Positions 61,445 to 64,000 of a DNA stretch of 64,000 bases are shown here, piece after piece. The stretch comes from Roseivirga misakiensis (GTDB lineage: Bacteria > Bacteroidota > Bacteroidia > Cytophagales > Cyclobacteriaceae): positions 1,364,001 to 1,428,000 of the forward strand of contig NZ_MDGQ01000005.1 of the NCBI RefSeq assembly GCF_001747105.1, in the 5' to 3' direction. Within the stretch, counting starts at the first letter, position 1. Each line of letters starts with the position of its first letter. A program made the translations under genes and the position numbers. The notes under the pieces are model-generated. The model did not search any database. It was not told the DNA's origin and saw nothing but the letters and a program-made list of their open reading frames with translations.

Positions 61445-62323
61445 TTAGAAAATTTGAAATCCAAATCTTTTTTCCATGATACTGTGAGAAAAGGCCTTTT
61501 TAAAGGCCCTAGCGTGCTCTTTTTCGCCTTTGATAAAATGCGTGATTAGATTTTTTGGTAGACTGATGAGGATGAAATAAACAGAGAAGAGAATTGATGA
61601 ACCGCTTCCAGCTTTTTGCATAAAATGCACCCTGTTTCTTGTTTGGTAATAGACTTTTAAAGGACTATTTTTTCCAGTTGAAACAGACTCCTTATGCAAG
61701 ATGGATACCGTGTTCAAGACCTTTAGAGTATACCCTTTAGACCTTATGATTCTAGACCAATCTAGCTCTTCGTAATAAAGGAAGTAGTCTTCTGGTAGAC
61801 CACCGCAGTCATCAAGCACGCGTCGTGATATCATAACGGCTGCACCGTGAATATACGGAGTGTCTGATAGTTTAGTCTGAGACGGTTTGCGGATAATCTC
61901 GTTTCTTCCTGTAATAGGGTTAATCTCTGTAAACCCCGCAAACTGCACCTCATGGTTATCAAAGAATTTAATAACCGGACTTACGGCACCGATGGACTGG
62001 TCTTTAAGCGTATCTAATAAGCCTTCAATTAGGCCATTTTCAATTTCAGTGTCATTGTTTAAGAGTAATAAAAAGTCCCCACTGGCAGCTTCCAGACCTA
62101 TATTATTGCCCTTGGCAAAGCCTGAATTCTCGGACACATTTATCACTTTCACATCGGGTAGATACATGCTGAAAATATGGCTATCATCTCCCATTTGTCC
62201 ATTATCGATAATAATCGTTTCTAGGTTAGGGTAGGTCAATTCTCTTATAGAATCTAGTAATTCACAAGTGACTCCAGGCTGCTTATAGTTGACCGTGATA
62301 ATGCTTACTTTAGGCGTATTCAT
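61445..62323 (-). CDS. GT2 glycosyltransferase (rhamnosyltransferase WbbL-like)
   Basis: 292 residues from the ATG at 62323, which overlaps the stop of the upstream methyltransferase gene (ATGA); an upstream in-frame ATG is rejected. Motifs: VSIITVNYKQPGVTCELLDS, ETIIIDNGQ, FLLLLNNDTEIENG (DxD region), YIHGAAVMISRRVLDDCGGL and FLYYEELDWSRI. This is the layout of rhamnosyl- and galactofuranosyl-type transferases. It likely adds a sugar during O-antigen or exopolysaccharide assembly. Confidence 0.9.
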   Translation of the reverse strand: MNTPKVSIITVNYKQPGVTCELLDSIRELTYPNLETIIIDNGQMGDDSHIFSMYLPDVKVINVSENSGFAKGNNIGLEAASGDFLLLLNNDTEIENGLIEGLLDTLKDQSIGAVSPVIKFFDNHEVQFAGFTEINPITGRNEIIRKPSQTKLSDTPYIHGAAVMISRRVLDDCGGLPEDYFLYYEELDWSRIIRSKGYTLKVLNTVSILHKESVSTGKNSPLKVYYQTRNRVHFMQKAGSGSSILFSVYFILISLPKNLITHFIKGEKEHARAFKKAFSHSIMEKRFGFQIF

Positions 62324-63126
62324 GATTGTGGTTTTTGTCCAATAACTTGAATGGCGTTCCCCCATTTATTTTGGTGAACGATTCTATCTAAGTGAATTAA
62401 TCCTTTGGCAAAAGGCAGGGTGATAAGCTGGCCGAGTAACCCGGCTTTCTTCCCTAAATATGCTGCTTCCCAGCCAAAGCGTGAAAGCCAACCGTCGGAG
62501 TAAGAGGCGTGAATAATTTTGAATCCATGTGACTTGAAACGCGCTTTTAAGCCTTCCAGGTCATAAATTTGACCAATATGTTCATCCTCGAGCCACTCAT
62601 GATGATCTTCAAATAATTGTTCTGGAAGAATTGTTTTTTGATCCTTGTTAGGGATTTTCACCAAGAAATAGCCACCTGGTTTGAGTTTATCATAACAAGT
62701 TGAAAATGGCATTTCTTCAGGTAAAATATGCTCGAAAACGTCTATTGTGAATATAAAATCGAGTTGCTCTAAATCCGTTGCTTCAACGCTGGAGTTATAG
62801 GTGGAAATGTTGTTGATACCTAATCGATCAATGGCTGATTTAACAGTATTGATTCGTTGTTTATCGATGTCTAAAGCATGCAGTTTAGCTTTAGGCAATG
62901 CTTCGGCTAAGCTCAGGGCGTATTCTCCATATCCGGTTCCCAAATCCAAAACGCTCCCGCTTTCAGGTAATTCAATGCTATTCACAAGTTTCCTGAAAAC
63001 TGTGAAACGCGCATAGTTCCCGATATTGGAATAGCCGAATGTACTCTTAAAAATATTCGCCAGAACAGGGTACTTTTTAAGTCTCGTGCTAGTGAATACC
63101 TGCGCTGTACCAAAAGTTAATTCCAT
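62320..63126 (-). CDS. Class I SAM-dependent methyltransferase in polysaccharide cluster
   Basis: 268 residues. SAM-binding motif I is VLDLGTGYGEYALSLA (~58-73), followed by LHALDID, a motif IV-like FIFTIDVFEHI, and KLKPGGYFLVKIPN. It overlaps its neighbours at both ends (10 bases with the flippase gene, 4 with the glycosyltransferase gene), so the three are translationally coupled. The context suggests methylation of a glycan or lipid-linked sugar. Confidence 0.88.
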   Translation of the reverse strand: MELTFGTAQVFTSTRLKKYPVLANIFKSTFGYSNIGNYARFTVFRKLVNSIELPESGSVLDLGTGYGEYALSLAEALPKAKLHALDIDKQRINTVKSAIDRLGINNISTYNSSVEATDLEQLDFIFTIDVFEHILPEEMPFSTCYDKLKPGGYFLVKIPNKDQKTILPEQLFEDHHEWLEDEHIGQIYDLEGLKARFKSHGFKIIHASYSDGWLSRFGWEAAYLGKKAGLLGQLITLPFAKGLIHLDRIVHQNKWGNAIQVIGQKPQS

Positions 63127-64000
63127 GATATTGATTTTAAATTAGATCCTTGACCTCTTAGTGCCTGCCAAACATCTTTAATTGGTTTAATCGAAGCGTA
63201 ATGTTTGATTCTAAATTGACCAATAATGGTCGTGATAATAATGCTCAGTGTTGTAGCGATCGCGGCCCCAATAACTCCATAAATTGGTATCAGCAAGAGA
63301 TTGACACTGATGTTAATCATCAAGCTAATTGTTAACATATTGAAGTTGATTTTTGGCTTTCCGATTGCGTCAAGTGTAAGCCCAAATACTCTACCCCAAG
63401 GCTTGAATACAATGCCTAAACTCAGTACTATAATGAGTTGAGAAGAGTCCATGTATTCGCCTGATGATAAGAGGTTTATGATTTGACTGTTGAACATGAT
63501 AACTGTAATGGTTATTGGGATTACGCATACTAATAACCTGATTATCGCTAGACCATATTCTTTATTTAGATCGTTGGAGTTGTTTGTATGATAACTTGCC
63601 GATAACCTAGGATAAATGACCTGTGACAAGGCATGTAGGGGAAGTTCGGCGTAGTTCGTAATTTTTGTTGCAAAATGAAACAATGCTACGGAAACTGGAT
63701 CTAGAAAAAACGCGATCATAAGTATATCCGCCTTATGAAATAGAATAGATAGCATGTTTGTGCCAGCTGAATACTTGCCAAAGTCAAGTAGTCTTTTGAA
63801 TTCAGATTTCTTGGGGATTTTTAGAGATAAATCGCTTTTGTATAGAAAGTAAGCAACGGGTAATACTAAGGATACCAATTGAGCTTTTATGACTTCTGTT
63901 AAGCTTATAGTCTCTGATGTTTGATTTAGAAATACAATAGAAAGAACAAGGCAACCCAAATAAATCAAATTCACGATGAGGTAATCCTTGAACCGAAAAC
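63117..64000 (-). CDS. Wzx-like polysaccharide flippase, C-terminal part (5' end outside window)
   Basis: The frame is open to the right edge, with about 294 residues visible and the N-terminus missing. Eight or so membrane segments and MOP/MATE-type patterns are visible: LLDFGKYSAGTNMLSILFHKADILMI (the mid-protein repeat start), ALFHFATKITNYAELPLHAL, and IPIYGVIGAAIATTLS near the end. It would flip lipid-linked oligosaccharide across the inner membrane for O-antigen or EPS assembly. A GTG at 63974 is internal to the protein. Confidence 0.87.
   Translation of the reverse strand, partial: FRFKDYLIVNLIYLGCLVLSIVFLNQTSETISLTEVIKAQLVSLVLPVAYFLYKSDLSLKIPKKSEFKRLLDFGKYSAGTNMLSILFHKADILMIAFFLDPVSVALFHFATKITNYAELPLHALSQVIYPRLSASYHTNNSNDLNKEYGLAIIRLLVCVIPITITVIMFNSQIINLLSSGEYMDSSQLIIVLSLGIVFKPWGRVFGLTLDAIGKPKINFNMLTISLMINISVNLLLIPIYGVIGAAIATTLSIIITTIIGQFRIKHYASIKPIKDVWQALRGQGSNLKSISWN

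Noticed and set aside
62324-62365. 14-residue upstream extension of the WbbL-like glycosyltransferase
   Set aside because: The canonical family start coincides with the ATG at 62323, which makes the ATGA coupling overlap with the previous gene.

Overview
The window looks like a chromosomal segment of a marine-type Bacteroidota, most likely Cytophagales (Roseivirga/Fulvivirga-like). This is inferred from family content, not from a marker gene. The signs are AT-rich DNA, weak or absent Shine-Dalgarno sequences, many secreted or lipoprotein enzymes (M61, S9, metzincin, S1/P1 nuclease, PAD-like), SprB-type repeats, DUF5777 and YceI proteins, and tandem ~800-residue FtsX/MacB-like permeases. No rRNA, tRNA, phage, IS element, integron or CRISPR array was seen.

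Layout. 1-5.0 kb: the tail of an exonuclease/GIY-YIG protein, a small ORF, a methyltransferase, msrB, a MazG-like NTP pyrophosphohydrolase, msrA, a HEAT-like protein and a DUF456 membrane protein. 5.2-7.9 kb: a four-gene envelope operon (SprB-repeat/heme lipoprotein, OB-fold protein, YceI, DUF5777 barrel). 8.2-11.7 kb: a Tat-exported Gfo/Idh/MocA oxidoreductase and an M61 peptidase. 12.1-27.9 kb: the most striking block, a sensor kinase, a small secreted protein and an NtrC-type sigma-54 activator, divergent from five tandem FtsX/MacB-like permeases. Paired 17-bp dyads of one shared design lie upstream of both permease transcription units, and a very good -24/-12 promoter lies before the fifth permease. 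27.9-36.9 kb: a Spy-like small protein, mnmA, three amidohydrolase-fold genes (only one keeps the metal-binding HxH) and a large metzincin. 37-52 kb: envelope and metabolic genes (sterol-desaturase-like hydroxylase, S1/P1 nuclease, S9 peptidase, GH2/GH5-like lipoprotein, MBL hydrolase, giant Asp-box propeller, YCII protein, quinone reductase, DUF1801/YdeI protein, PAD-like lipoprotein). 52-57 kb: a degenerate 2H phosphoesterase, a four-helix-bundle protein, and a PAS/GAF histidine kinase with a LytTR regulator. The last pair is preceded by four 11-bp direct repeats spaced 20, 20 and 21 bp and by a 22-bp perfect palindrome. 57-60 kb: a DEAD-box helicase and a fatty acid desaturase. 60.1-64 kb: a minus-strand polysaccharide cluster (two GT2 enzymes, a methyltransferase and a Wzx-like flippase running off the right edge).

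How the parts fit. The best candidate for an undescribed system is the 12-28 kb block. The kinase, perhaps with the secreted protein as a periplasmic partner, would control the sigma-54 activator, which would switch on an array of permeases that has no local ATPase, membrane-fusion protein or TolC. Those partners would have to come from elsewhere in the genome. The second regulatory unit of interest is the PAS-kinase/LytTR pair with its helically phased operator array.
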